DNA from: Conidiobolus incongruus B7586 | Lineage: Eukaryota; Entomophthoromycota; Entomophthoromycetes; Entomophthorales; Conidiobolaceae | NCBI GenBank assembly: GCA_000697335.1 | Contig: JNEM01009095.1 | Span: 1-19,779, forward strand | Length of the DNA: 19,779 nt | Reading direction: 5' to 3' | Part shown: positions 9,952-19,779 of the stretch, in pieces | Layout of the letters: each line of letters opens with the position of its first letter | Position numbering within the stretch: position 1 is the first letter of the stretch | Translations under genes and position numbers: made by a program | The notes under the pieces: generated by a model | Told to the model about the DNA's origin: nothing | The model's input: only the letters and a program-made list of their open reading frames with translations | The model's database searches: none

Positions 9952-9959
9952 TTTATATA
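9952..9959 (-). promoter_or_regulatory. Relic TATA box of copy A
   Basis: On the minus strand the sequence reads TTAGTATATAAAAC, with TATATAAA about 65 bases upstream of the former start codon. The intact gene has CTAGTATATAAAGG about 50 bases upstream. The shared TAGTATATAAA core suggests a common ancestral promoter, although A/T-rich matches arise easily. Confidence 0.5.
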
Positions 9960-10799
9960 CTAATGTTAGGCTATTCGATAATAATGATACATTTGAAATC
10001 CATCAATTGTGACCAAATATATTGTTAAGGATATAATTAAACATAACTGGATAATAGTATATTGATCAAATATATATTTGATTTTTTGATCTATTGGTAA
10101 ATAGGAATGTGGTTTCAGAATGTATAATTTTCTCTGAAAACACCTAATATGATATATCATATTATAAGTGAAAAACTTAATATAATCTAAAATATTGTGT
10201 TAGAGAGTATAAGGTTTTTACTAATAATCTATTAATATACTCTCCACAACAGTCAAATATCTATATACTGAAGTAAAAATTTTATATCATTTGTAAATAT
10301 AAGTCTAACACAAAGAGTGAGTCATTAGAACTTAATGATATTAATAGACTATATCTCAAAATATAATATCACCTTTAAGGAAGTATTTATATTTTGATAT
10401 AAATTCAAAGCCTTATACTTGAATAAAATAAAGCTATATTTAAAAGAGTTCTATAATATCAATTTAATTAGTCTATTATATCTAAATATTATTAGTTAAA
10501 ATATGATAAATTCTTTAATTTTTGATTTTTCAAACATATTGTTAATAATAGCATATTTGGTAATAGAGTAGATATAGTATAGAGGAAATCTTAATATAAA
10601 AGTAATATGGTATTAATAAAATGGCAAGATGATATAAATGTAAACAAAGTTTAATTAAGCTTTGTAAATAATAAGCCAATATAGATATATTAGATCTTAT
10701 ATTAGATAGTATCAATAATATATATTAATAGATATTATATTAATCTTAGAGAAAATAATGATAAAATATCAAAAATAGTAAGAATTAAAAGAAAGAGAA

Positions 10800-11560
10800 T
10801 AAAACCATGTTTATTAATAAATTAATATTATTTATATAATTATAGTAATTTTAAAGATATAAATTGATTAATTTATAATTAAATGAATTATATAGAATTA
10901 TATATAGGAATTTCAAGAATTAATCTCTTAATAATTAGATTTAAAAAATTAATTATAAATAAATTTAATAATAAGCTTTGTAATTTCATATTATATATAT
11001 TACTTTTAAATAATTATTTTATTAAAATGTTTTTATTTAAAAATTTTTATAAAGTTTCAATATATCTATATTAGATAATAATTATCATATGTTATTTATT
11101 TAATATTATTAAAACTTAGCTATAAACTCTTTAAAATTATTCAAGATTTATAAAAAACTTAAAAAAATAATACTTTATTCAAGATTATTATTAATTATTA
11201 ATATTGTTATTTTTAGAGTTAAAAAAGATATTATTTAAATAATATATTAAAATTTAATTATTATTATTAAATTCCTTATAATCAATAAAGTAAGAAAATA
11301 TTAAAAAATACTTCTTGATTTTGGTAAAAAAATTAACTAAGTGATTAAATATTAAATATATAAGTTTATATTATAAATCAAAGTTTATATTTAGTTTGAT
11401 TATTAAGAATATAAAAAATATTTTTTTAATATAACAATAGCTTAAAAAGCTAGAGTAATTATAATTAAGCAAAAACTTATTAAGATATAATTAAAAATAG
11501 AAACTGTAATGTTAAATTATTATAATTAAAAGTCTTGAATTTTTTATATAATTATTTAAC
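10800..11560. other. Extremely AT-rich island
   Basis: Sample 60-base lines here contain only about 3-6 G/C bases (for example 10981-11040 and 11221-11280 have 3 each), about 90-95% A+T. A typical intergenic line elsewhere, such as 5941-6000, has about 8. There is no coding content. Possible explanations are a heavily mutated old repeat, a matrix-attachment or replication-associated region, or simple drift. No element family can be named from the sequence. Confidence 0.5.
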
Positions 11561-12054
11561 AACAAAACAAAACATCAAGTTAAGCCAACCCTCTTTACAG
11601 TTTAAATAAGTAATTTATTTATAAGTGAATATCAATTGTTACAATAGATTATAATAGTATATTGTTTTCTTATTTAGTTATTGAATGTAAATTCATTAAT
11701 AACAAGCTTTATATCCTTTAATTTTTTGTATATTTCCTTATAATAATTATATTTAATTTTGATTCTAAAATTTTATCCATAATTAATTATAATAGTAATA
11801 ATTTGATCATATTAAGAGGAATTCTAATCAAATTTGATAATTTTTTCTAACATTATAATGTTATTTTTAATAGTTATGAGAATATTAATATAAAGTAATT
11901 TGTATTTATTTATTAGTTTTATTTTTGAAGTTTTGCTATTACTCTATTATCTTAAAAATATCAATAATTTATTAATGATGTTGAAAAATTAATGAGAATT
12001 CGAATAATGAATTAATTTTATAAAATAACGTAGTAAAGGGTTACAATTGTTATT

Positions 12055-12080
12055 GGGGTATACTAATTGGCATATTCCCC
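12055..12080. repeat. Hairpin with G/C-bearing stem in AT-rich DNA
   Basis: GGGGTATA (12055-12062) faces TATTCCCC (12073-12080) with 7 of 8 positions pairing and a loop of about 10 bases. GGGG and CCCC runs are rare in this intergenic DNA, so the pairing is more striking than other A/T hairpins. It looks slightly like a tRNA acceptor end but lacks tRNA arms. It may be a remnant of a terminal inverted repeat or a small structured transcript. Confidence 0.35.
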
Positions 12081-13309
12081 ACTTAGTTCTATATTAGGAA
12101 CATGAATTTACTAATTTTCTATTAGATTTTTGAATGGTCATTAATTATTAAAAGTTATTATATGAAATCAGACATAATGTGAGTGATTCAATGGAAGATA
12201 TTATGTTTTTTGAATGGGACCAAATTATCGTATATGATTAATTTTTTTGGTTTTTTAGTTTTATTACATATTACATATTAATAAAAGTTGAACTCTTAAT
12301 ACGCATAAATAAAATTTTTGATTTCATAAATAATATATACTAGTTACTTAGAATACATTTGTACCTCTTTATATTATATTTGATTGAACTGAATTCAAAA
12401 CTTTGTTAAATTGGAACATTATCCATAATTACTAAGGAATTGAAAAATTCTAAATGTAGTATAATTTAATGTACATGATAGAATATAAATTGTAAAACAC
12501 ATATAGTGAAGAGAGAGTATTATAAATGTCTGATACCGCTTTATTGACATTTAAACAGTTTTTGATGCCAATTGTTTCAATTCTATTGGTTAAGAAAAAG
12601 TTTGAAAGAATTCTTAATATATCCAACATCAAATAATGTTGAAATGTGTTTAACTCCAAAAATTGAAATTATAATAAAATTTCTATAATAATTTCTAATA
12701 TTATGAAATATAACGAAAATACACTATGAAAATTAAATTAGAGAATTTTTTAACCTTTTTTATATATTCAATATATCAGTATTAGAACAAAATTTTAAAT
12801 TGTATATATCAATCCATAGCAATAAAATTCTGGGAAATTTATAAAATAAGGTATTGACATGAACTCAAATAGCCATAGATATTTCATTATATATGATTAA
12901 ATATCATATGCTTATTTTGATTTTATTAAATTTGAAATTATTAATATGAATACATATTGTATTATACAGTGAAACTCGTTTATTTACAAAATAATCTAAT
13001 CCAATAACAATTTATATTACGTCCAAATTGATTGAATTTGACTATATTAGGTGAAATAAATTTTATATATAGATTTTCCTCCAAAAAGCATATCTGTATC
13101 ATTTTTGTCAATTTTTTTTCCTAGAATTTTATTTATAACAATAGTTACTACTTCTTTAATATTGGTTGATTACAATTGTGCATCATAAAGAATCGCTTGA
13201 ATTATAATATACGCTTGAAAAATTTAGAGTTATTTAATGGATTAAATTTTAATTATGTGTAAAATTTGGGAATTATTCTAATTGAAAGTGATAAATAATA
13301 TTAAAGATA

Positions 13310-14608
13310 TTAAGATGCGTTGGCTAATTTGGGAATTAACAATTTGTAAAACTTGTATCCATCAATTAGTGATTCAACTCTGAGATACTCGTTATGGTTA
13401 TGTGCCAAGTATGGATTCAATCTAAACGGATTAATTCCAAATGCAGGAATCTTTTTCTCTCTTAAATATCTGGAATCACTACCACCGACATAGATCTCAG
13501 GACTCAACGTAACATTATGTGCTTTAGCTGATTCGGTAAAAGCTTTCCACCAGATGCTGCCTTTGTAATCAGTAATAGCGTGATTAGGAGTACCGTCAGG
13601 ATAGAAGAAACTTACTCCAGTCTCATTAGCCCATTTGGACAAATTACTTTTAAACTTGGGTAAATCAGTCTCAGGCGAAACTCTGATATCAAAATATGCG
13701 TTAATGGCATCAGGTACAGTGTTAGTAGCTTGTCCAGCTCTCATAATGGTAAGATTGATTGTAGTAACTTCTCCAATATTAGCTGCTTTTCCACTTTCTA
13801 ATTTCTTCTCTTCCTCACGTCTGAACTTATTCAGATGCTCGTAAAATCTATGGAATTTATCATATGCCAAGTTCTTTACAAATGTACTAGCGTGACCAGT
13901 ATCTCCAATAGCAGTCACATTAATTGCCCATTTCACTCGTTCACCATAGTAGACCTTATACTCATTCAAAGGAGTAGTAACTCCTTCGTCCAAAGAGTAT
14001 CCAATATTTAATTTTTTGAATTCCTTTGATTCTAAAAAACATTTCATACCATCAATGCCGCCAATTTCTTCATCAGGAGAAAACAAAATATGAATGGTTC
14101 TCAATGGGTTAAAGTTGGATTTCTTTAAAGCTCTGATAGTTTCAAGGTAGCAGATTCCGACTCCTTTGACATCTTGAGTACCTCTACCCACGATGATTTG
14201 CTTACCTTGATCATCTTTGGTTAGTTCCCCAGAAAAAGGATCCCACTTCCAATTGGGTAAAGACACAGGAACGACATCGGTATGAGAATTAAGAAGGACT
14301 GAAGGAAGACTTGGGTCCTTACCCTTCCATGTCATAATGACAATGGGTTTTCCTTTAACACATTCAACTACCTGAGATGGAATATCTAATTCCTTGGCAT
14401 ATTTGACTAAAAACTCGGTTGATTTAGCATAATCTGGAGTAGGATGAACAGTCTTAATTCGAACATATTCTTGTAATTTTGCTACTAAAGTTTTTTGACT
14501 ATTATCGTTATATTCTTGAGTTTGATTAGGATTTGTAGGAGAATTCATAGCCACTGAGCTGAAACCCAGCAATGGAAAAAGAAACGAAATACTGAAAATT
14601 ATTTTCAT
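13310..14608 (-). CDS. Secreted aminoacylase-1-like M20 family metallopeptidase, intact and intronless
   Basis: A 432-aa single-exon protein of the ACY1/CPG2 (M20A) family, which hydrolyses N-acyl amino acids using two zinc ions. Residues 1-20 (MKIIFSISFLFPLLGFSSVA) look like a cleavable signal peptide, followed by a polar linker, so the enzyme is probably secreted or vacuolar. Animal ACY1 is cytosolic. Catalytic features are present: SVLLNSHTDVVPV (His109, Asp111), GRGTQDVKG (bridging Asp146), SPDEEIGG (catalytic Glu180, ligand Glu181), LDEG (Glu208), GDTGHAS in the lid/dimer domain (His239), GGSDSRYLREKKIPAFG (375-391) and LAHNHNEYL with the last His ligand (403-405). Length minus the leader matches the ~408-aa human ACY1. 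The start ATG at 14606-14608 directly precedes the leader. A TATA box lies about 50 bases upstream. The gene is GC-richer than its surroundings, as expected for coding sequence. Its three relatives nearby are all broken. Substrate choice (N-acyl amino acids or small dipeptides) cannot be read from sequence. Confidence 0.93.
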   Translation of the reverse strand: MKIIFSISFLFPLLGFSSVAMNSPTNPNQTQEYNDNSQKTLVAKLQEYVRIKTVHPTPDYAKSTEFLVKYAKELDIPSQVVECVKGKPIVIMTWKGKDPSLPSVLLNSHTDVVPVSLPNWKWDPFSGELTKDDQGKQIIVGRGTQDVKGVGICYLETIRALKKSNFNPLRTIHILFSPDEEIGGIDGMKCFLESKEFKKLNIGYSLDEGVTTPLNEYKVYYGERVKWAINVTAIGDTGHASTFVKNLAYDKFHRFYEHLNKFRREEEKKLESGKAANIGEVTTINLTIMRAGQATNTVPDAINAYFDIRVSPETDLPKFKSNLSKWANETGVSFFYPDGTPNHAITDYKGSIWWKAFTESAKAHNVTLSPEIYVGGSDSRYLREKKIPAFGINPFRLNPYLAHNHNEYLRVESLIDGYKFYKLLIPKLANAS

Positions 14609-14658
14609 TTTAAATTAAAATTTTACTATCTTAAATCTACGATTGCCACCTATCACCC

Positions 14659-14666
14659 TTTATATA
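14659..14666 (-). promoter_or_regulatory. TATA box of the aminoacylase-like gene
   Basis: The minus strand reads CTAGTATATAAAGGG, a canonical TATATAAA about 51 bases upstream of the start codon. That would leave a 5' leader of about 20-25 bases if transcription starts roughly 30 bases downstream. The G run after it makes this stand out from random A/T sequence. The same TAGTATATAAA core precedes copy A. Confidence 0.65.
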
Positions 14667-14698
14667 CTAGAAGATAAATATCCATTAGACTCAATGCT

Positions 14699-14706
14699 TG
14701 CATGCA
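14699..14706. promoter_or_regulatory. TGCATGCA palindrome upstream of the TATA box
   Basis: An 8-bp perfect palindrome lies about 33 bases upstream of the TATA box of the peptidase gene, followed by ATGATCTCATGATG, which repeats the ATGAT element. The position suits an upstream activator site, but no known factor is assigned. Confidence 0.3.
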
Positions 14707-15574
14707 TGATCTCATGATGTTCATATGACTTTTTTTATTTCATTTAAATCCTGTATTTTTCACCATTTTTAACTTTTTAATTTCAAAAATTAATTAATGG
14801 AAATTGAAACAACATATAATTAATTTAACTCTAGTTGAATATTAACCTGAAACTAAATTTCAATAAATATTCTATATTTTATACTATTGATATTACCGAT
14901 AAATTATATAAAATCAATAGTAAATATTTTATATAAAATAATGAGGTAATAATAGTAATAATATATCAGTTAAATAAGTTTTTAATAATATGATTCAGTT
15001 AATATTCATAAAACAAAAATACTCTTTAAAAATAAATTCAAACAAAATATATTAATAAAAATCAATATTATATATATTTAATGAATTATACTTTATTTCA
15101 CCTGGCTATATATCACTATAAATATAATTTTGAAATTTGCTTAAAAGAGTTATATAATTTTTACTCAATACATTTTATTAAACTATTGATATTAAATATT
15201 TATATCAAGCTTAAATTATAACTTTAGAAGAATATCAAATAAACTAATGATATAAATCCTTAACAACAATAATCGATAATGTATAAATTAAATGTGTTTT
15301 ATATTTTGCTACTGTTTGATAATTTCAATCAAACTATATATAATTAATTGATTATATTTTCAAATAAAAAAACAAAAAAATAATTATTATTAGCATTTAA
15401 TGGTTGAAAATATTTAATGATAATTCAAGATTGCATATTTTAAGGATTTATCAGATAGAATAATAATTCAATTATTGATAATATATAAATTCACTTGTAT
15501 ACTTTGGCAGATTAAGTGATTAATAGAAAATACAAAATAAATCTAATACATCAAAACCATTATAAAGAAACCAA
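14707..15574. other. AT-rich intergenic region, nothing recognised
   Basis: About 870 bases between the promoter of the intact peptidase gene and the 3' end of copy B. Low-complexity A/T sequence; no gene, RNA or convincing repeat was seen. Confidence 0.55.
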
Positions 15575-16812
15575 ACTGAGTTTGCTAACTTTGGAATTAA
15601 TAACTTAGAAAAGTTATAACCATCAATAATCGACTCTCAGACTCTTATTATGATGGTGTATTAAAAATGGATCCAATCTAAAAAGGATTTATTTCAAATA
15701 TTAGAATCTTTTTTTTTCTCAAATATCTTGTATCACTTCCTTTAACAATGATATTAGCACTCAAAATCACACTGCGAGTTTTATCAGATTCAATGAATGT
15801 TTTTCACCAAATAATATTTTTATAATCTGTAATTTCATGATCAGGAGAGCCATCAGGAAAGAAGAAACTCACTACTATACGATTAGCTCATTTGAATGAA
15901 TCATCTTCAAAATAGATTCAGTCTTGGGCGAAACTCTGATATTGAAGTATATTCAAGGTGTCTGATATAATATTAATATTTTAACCACTTCCTATTATAG
16001 TTTAGTTTATAGATGTCACCTAACTAATATTGGTTGTCAGAACAAATTCTCATTTTTCCCCCTCATTCGCTCTAAATTTCATTAAAAATTAAAAATTGAA
16101 TTTTTCATATACTTAGTTCACTTAAACATACTAGCATGACCAATATCTCTGAGAGCTGTCGGATTGATTGCTAACTTCACACGCTCACTACAGTACGCCT
16201 TGTATTTTTTTAATGGTATTACAAATCCTTATACATAGTGAATCCAGCATTTAACTTCTTAAATACATCTATTTCTACAAAACAATTCATACCATCAAAA
16301 TCTCTAATCTCTCCATTGAGAACAAATGAACCATGAATAGTTCTCACAGGATTGAAATTTGACTGCTTCAATGACCTGACTGTTTCAAGGTAGTAGTTTC
16401 CAATTCCTTTGACAGCTTGAATACCCCTATCAATGAAGATTTTCTTGTCTTCATCATCCTTAGCCAGTTCTCCGGATAAATGGTCTCACTTCCATTGACA
16501 TGCAGTCACAGGCGCCACATTAGTATATGGATTTAGCGAAATCGACCAGTCTCAGACCTTTATCTTTCCAAGTCATAATAACAATTGGCTTTCTTTTGAA
16601 GCGATTGATTCCTTGTGATAGAATACCTAACTCTTTAGTAGTTAACCAAAGACCCAGTTGATTTAGCATAATTAGGCGTATGATGAAAAGTTTTGATACT
16701 GAGATATTGCCACAACTAAAATGTTAACATTCTCAGTTGCATCATTGGAACTTGGAGATTTGTTTATATTCAAGCATAGGACTATTGTGAACAAATTTAA
16801 CAATACAAACAT
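15575..16812 (-). pseudogene. Decayed aminoacylase-1-like M20 peptidase, copy B
   Basis: Nearly full-length relative of the intact gene. On the minus strand it starts with a signal-peptide-like MFVLLNLFTIVLCLNINKSP (ATG at 16810-16812) and ends with a PKLANS-like tail near 15577. Matching blocks include a TPNYAKST region, LNPYTNVAPVTA, GIQAVKGIG, FDGMNCF and LIHHHNKSLRV, spread over different frames with many stops. Active-site losses: the HTD motif reads YTN, the bridging Asp of GTQDVKG reads Ala, and the DEE motif around the catalytic Glu reads NGE. The two C-terminal His positions remain. It is the most scrambled of the three copies and is clearly not translatable. No TATATAAA box was found upstream. 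Boundaries are approximate by tens of bases. Confidence 0.88.
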
Positions 16813-17527
16813 TAAGGGAATTTTAAATATTGAATCTCATTTTGAATATTTTTCTATTGAAAGCCAGAATACTAATAAAGCTCTCTTGATATACCCAAAA
16901 CTAGATTTAAAGTTTTACAAGTATTATACATTAATTAACTATATGATTCAAGTTATATTAATTTTTATTGAAATATAAAATAAAATATAACACAATTAAT
17001 GAACCATTCGATTATCTAATTATATAGCTATTTAAAAAAAATCAATATATTTAAATAATATTCTGAATTTTAATCCGTTTAAAGATAAATCAAATGAAGG
17101 ATGTAATATTTAATCAATATTATCATAAATCTATCATTATTTATATGAAGATTTATCTGAAACCAAAAATAAATTTTAGAAAATATAATTTCATTCTATT
17201 TTTATTAAAATTGAAATGAAAATGAATGCAAATTGAAAAAAAATTATCAAATATCCATCAAAATTTATTAATTTCCAATATAACCAAATTGAAAAATACA
17301 ATATGCAACACCATGATATAGTTATATATATGTTTCTATATTTAATTGAATTTTCCTGCTATTTAATTATATGAAATCTATTATTAGTATTATATAATAA
17401 TCGGTGTTAGATTTTAGTTATTAAAAATGATCCAATTTAATATTATTGTTAATATATTAAAATATCGAAATTTTAATATCAACATATAAATATATATGAT
17501 TTTTTCAATTATAGATCTATTTTAAAA
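16813..17527. other. AT-rich intergenic region, nothing recognised
   Basis: About 715 bases between copies B and C, purely AT-rich. A plus-strand open frame at 16721-16978 overlaps the copy B leader and has no coding character. Confidence 0.55.
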
Positions 17528-18800
17528 TTAAATGGCGTTAGCTAATATTTGGACCAAAGTCCTATAAAATTGGAAAGTATCAACGAAGGAGTCAGCTTTA
17601 TGGTATTCATAATGGTTGTGAGCCAAATATAGATGCAAGCGGAAACGACTGACACCAAGTGCTGGAATATTCTTCTCTCTCAAATACCTAGAATCACTTG
17701 CTTCACCAAATATTTCGGTACTCAAAGTAATATAATGAATTTTAAAATATGGATAAGAGCTTTCCACCAGATGATGTTTTGATACTCTGTAATAATGTGA
17801 TGAGGTGCTCCCTTAGCAAATTCAAAGCTCTCATTTAAATTCTTAACCCATCTGTTTAATTTTCTCTTAAACTTGTTCGAATCAGTTCTTGTATAAACCA
17901 TAATATCAAAGTAGTCATTGTTAATGTCGAGGATGGTGCTGGTGGCTTCTCCTGCTTTAAGCATAATCAAATTGGAAGTGATAACTTCACCAATATTAGC
18001 GACATTTTCAAATCCTAACATTTCTCCTCTTTTCTCAATTCTTTCAAATAGATGTAAAATTCGTTGATCTTTTCATAAGCCAAGCTCTTGACAAAGGTAC
18101 CAGCATAGCCGGTGTCACTAACAGAAGTCACGTTGATGGACCAACGGACTGTCTCACCATATCACACCCTGAAATTATCTACAGGAGAGGCAGAAACTTG
18201 GTATAAAGTGAGTACAGTATTAGCTTCTTAAAATTTTGAGATTCTACATAGTACTTCATTCCATCAATAGCACCAAAGTCTTCATCTGGAGAGAAGGCAA
18301 CATGAATATTTCTCAAAAATCGAATTCCATTTTGTTTAAAGTGCGAATAATTTCCAGGTAGGTAAGTCTAATAGAGTTCCTTATCAGTAATGATTTCCTC
18401 ACCCTTATTCAATTTAGCTGATTGACCTGAGAAAAGGCCCCACTTCCAATGAGCCAGAGTTACGACTACGGCATCAGTACCAGAGTTGAACAAAATTGAT
18501 GGACGATTAGGATTTTTACTTTTGACAATAATGATGAAAATAGACTTGCCTTTGACACACTCGATCACTTAATGAAGAATGTCAAGATCTTTAGCATATC
18601 TAGCCAAAAATTCAGTTAATTTTTGATATTCGAGAGTAAGATGAACGATTTTAATTATAATATAGTTTCTCGAATGTGAAATTAAAAATCTTTTCCATTG
18701 ATATATTGGCATCCTGTTCAGTTGGGCCAACACCTTGAGCAAAAGCCTTCAATAAGAAAAAAGATAACGGTTGAAAAGTAATATGGATAATTTACTTCAT
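17528..18800 (-). pseudogene. Decayed aminoacylase-1-like M20 peptidase, copy C
   Basis: Full-length relative of the intact gene, from ATG at 18798-18800 (leader-like ITFQPLSFFLLKAFAQG, but with a stop at codon 3) to the stop at 17528-17530 after LVQILANAI. It has longer open stretches than the other copies: 18368-18568 (IECVKGKS, PSILFNSGTDAVVV, HWKWGLFSG), 17722-18021 (NIGEVITSNL, DYFDIMV, IIWWKALI) and 17528-17767 (SDSRYLREKNIPALG, LAHNHYEYH). Frame changes separate them. Active-site losses: the His of HTD is Gly, the GTQDVKG segment is deleted, SPDEEIGG reads SPDEDFGA, and GDTGHAS reads SDTGYAG. The C-terminal AHNH is kept. It appears the youngest or least decayed of the three pseudogenes. 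Confidence 0.9.
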
Positions 18801-19779
18801 TATGAATGATGTATTAGTACTATGGAATGAACTTAGCTACTCAATATCTTGTCGATAATAATTACTTTCGACCGAAAATTACATTAATCACTCTTAGTTT
18901 GATTTGTCCTAATTTCGACAAATATTATTGTATTGTTTTATAACAGGATACAAACATACAGAATTTTGGACAGTAATTATGTATTTGCGTTCAATTAAAT
19001 TTTAATCAATTACATATATATTTCAACATCATCCTTATTAACATTATGAATGAAAATGAATATTATCCAAGCATTAATTTCAATAAATTATTTTATCAAA
19101 GTACCAAGTATAAAAATTATAATATTAGCATAACAAATTATATTTATACAATATGCTTGATATTTCAATGTAGAATAGTTTTTAAAATTTTTTTTGATAA
19201 TTTATAAAACTTTGATCAGAATTTAGTACTTCAATGTCTGTTAATAAAACAGCTCTGTTTTTTAATCTAGAATTAAGGAATCTTTACAGAACTAATATTA
19301 AAACATATTTGCTTTTCAAATTATTATTTCAAAGTTATTAAATATTTATCATTATTTAAAATTTGCATATAATCCTTTTTAATAAAGTAACAAACATTTA
19401 CAATATTTCAATTATAACAAGTAGTAAAATTAAAGTACTTTGTATATACACTAGCCTGTAAAAATAAAGTATAAAATTAAATTTATATATATATTTACTT
19501 ATATCTTAAACAATTCTTAATTAAATGAATTTAAATTAAAAAATATAATTTACCTATATTAATTGATTATAACTAACTCTATTTGATTATATTTTATTAA
19601 CTATTGGTTAATATATTAAAATTTAAAATATAACTAAGGTAAGTTATAAATTTATAAGTTTATAAGTTAAAAAGGTATAAATAACAAAACTTATATATAT
19701 TTTCTTTTTTTTATTATATTATATATATTATAAATTATTAAGTTAATATTTTAAAATTAATATTATAATGCTTAAATCT
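18801..19779. other. AT-rich flank to the right edge, nothing recognised
   Basis: About 980 bases of A/T-rich sequence upstream of copy C. A short direct repetition of TTTATAAG at about 19650-19670 is low-complexity. No TATA box of the TAGTATATAAA type was found near copy C. No gene, RNA or transposon coding sequence was seen before the window ends. Confidence 0.55.

Larger units (their letters stand above)
9960..13309. other. Long AT-rich intergenic region, 3.3 kb, no gene recognised
   Basis: No reading frame here has coding character; the longest translate to strings of I, N, K, L, Y and F, as expected from A/T-rich sequence. No tRNA or rRNA was seen. A part around 10800-11560 is even more AT-rich, and a GC-bearing hairpin lies at 12055-12080. 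The 9-base word AGTATAAGG (10206-10214) recurs inverted at 10411-10419, which could be chance. The interval separates copy A from the intact peptidase gene and may have gained inserted, now unrecognisable, sequence. Confidence 0.55.

Noticed and set aside
10883-11074. Plus-strand open frame of 63 codons
   Set aside because: It lies in the extreme AT island, and the translation is only I, N, L, K, F and Y runs with no domain; expected by chance.
11709-11760. A second ATATCCTTT donor-like word followed by a TTTCCTTAT branch-like word
   Set aside because: No exon with coding character flanks it, and the branch match is poor; it looks like chance in an A/T-rich spacer.
12055-12130. Possible tRNA gene starting GGGGTATA
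   Set aside because: The CCCC partner comes after only about 10 bases, and no anticodon or T arm could be drawn.
12450-12659. Minus-strand open frame of 69 codons
   Set aside because: No homology, no splice partners and no coding bias were visible. It is probably random.
16721-16978. Plus-strand open frame of 85 codons
   Set aside because: Antisense to the leader of peptidase copy B, with A/T-driven composition.

Overview
The window looks like nuclear DNA from a very AT-rich eukaryote. Its genes carry short spliceosomal introns of 48-74 bases, and the intergenic DNA is roughly 85% A+T or higher. The gene set is a malonyl-CoA-synthetase-like ligase, a eukaryotic-type phosphopantothenoylcysteine synthetase, coiled-coil proteins and a secreted aminoacylase-1-like M20 peptidase. 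This fits an early-diverging fungus, perhaps Entomophthoromycotina such as Conidiobolus. That placement is an inference from composition and gene style, not a match. TAA is used as an ordinary stop in the intact genes.

Layout. 1-580 (+): 3' part of an ACSF3-type acyl-CoA synthetase, whose C-terminal lid is interrupted by two in-frame TAA codons. 1664-2958 (+): a complete PPCS gene of coenzyme A synthesis with seven exons (317 aa). Its second intron is not a GT-AG intron. It begins ATATCCTTTT, has a CCTTAA branch-site core 14 bases from its end, and ends in AC, which marks it as a U12-type (minor spliceosome) AT-AC intron. 3042-5519 (-): a four-exon gene for a 766-aa protein with an N-terminal coiled coil, a disordered middle and a helical C-terminal domain that weakly recalls ICE1 of the little elongation complex; it lies tail-to-tail with PPCS. 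7343-8195 (-): a four-exon gene for a small, lysine-rich coiled-coil protein of unknown role.

The right half holds one gene family. An intact, intronless, apparently secreted aminoacylase-1-like gene (13310-14608) has a good TATA box. Three decayed relatives lie at about 8735-9887, 15575-16812 and 17528-18800, all on the minus strand. Each relative keeps a recognisable signal-peptide region but has stops and frameshifts and has lost at least one metal-site residue. The rest is AT-rich intergenic DNA, including an extreme island around 10800-11560.

Functionally, two of the genes at the left concern CoA chemistry (malonyl-CoA formation and CoA synthesis). No operon-like or co-regulated logic is visible, and their closeness may be chance. 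No tRNA, rRNA, CRISPR array or recognisable mobile-element coding sequence was found.
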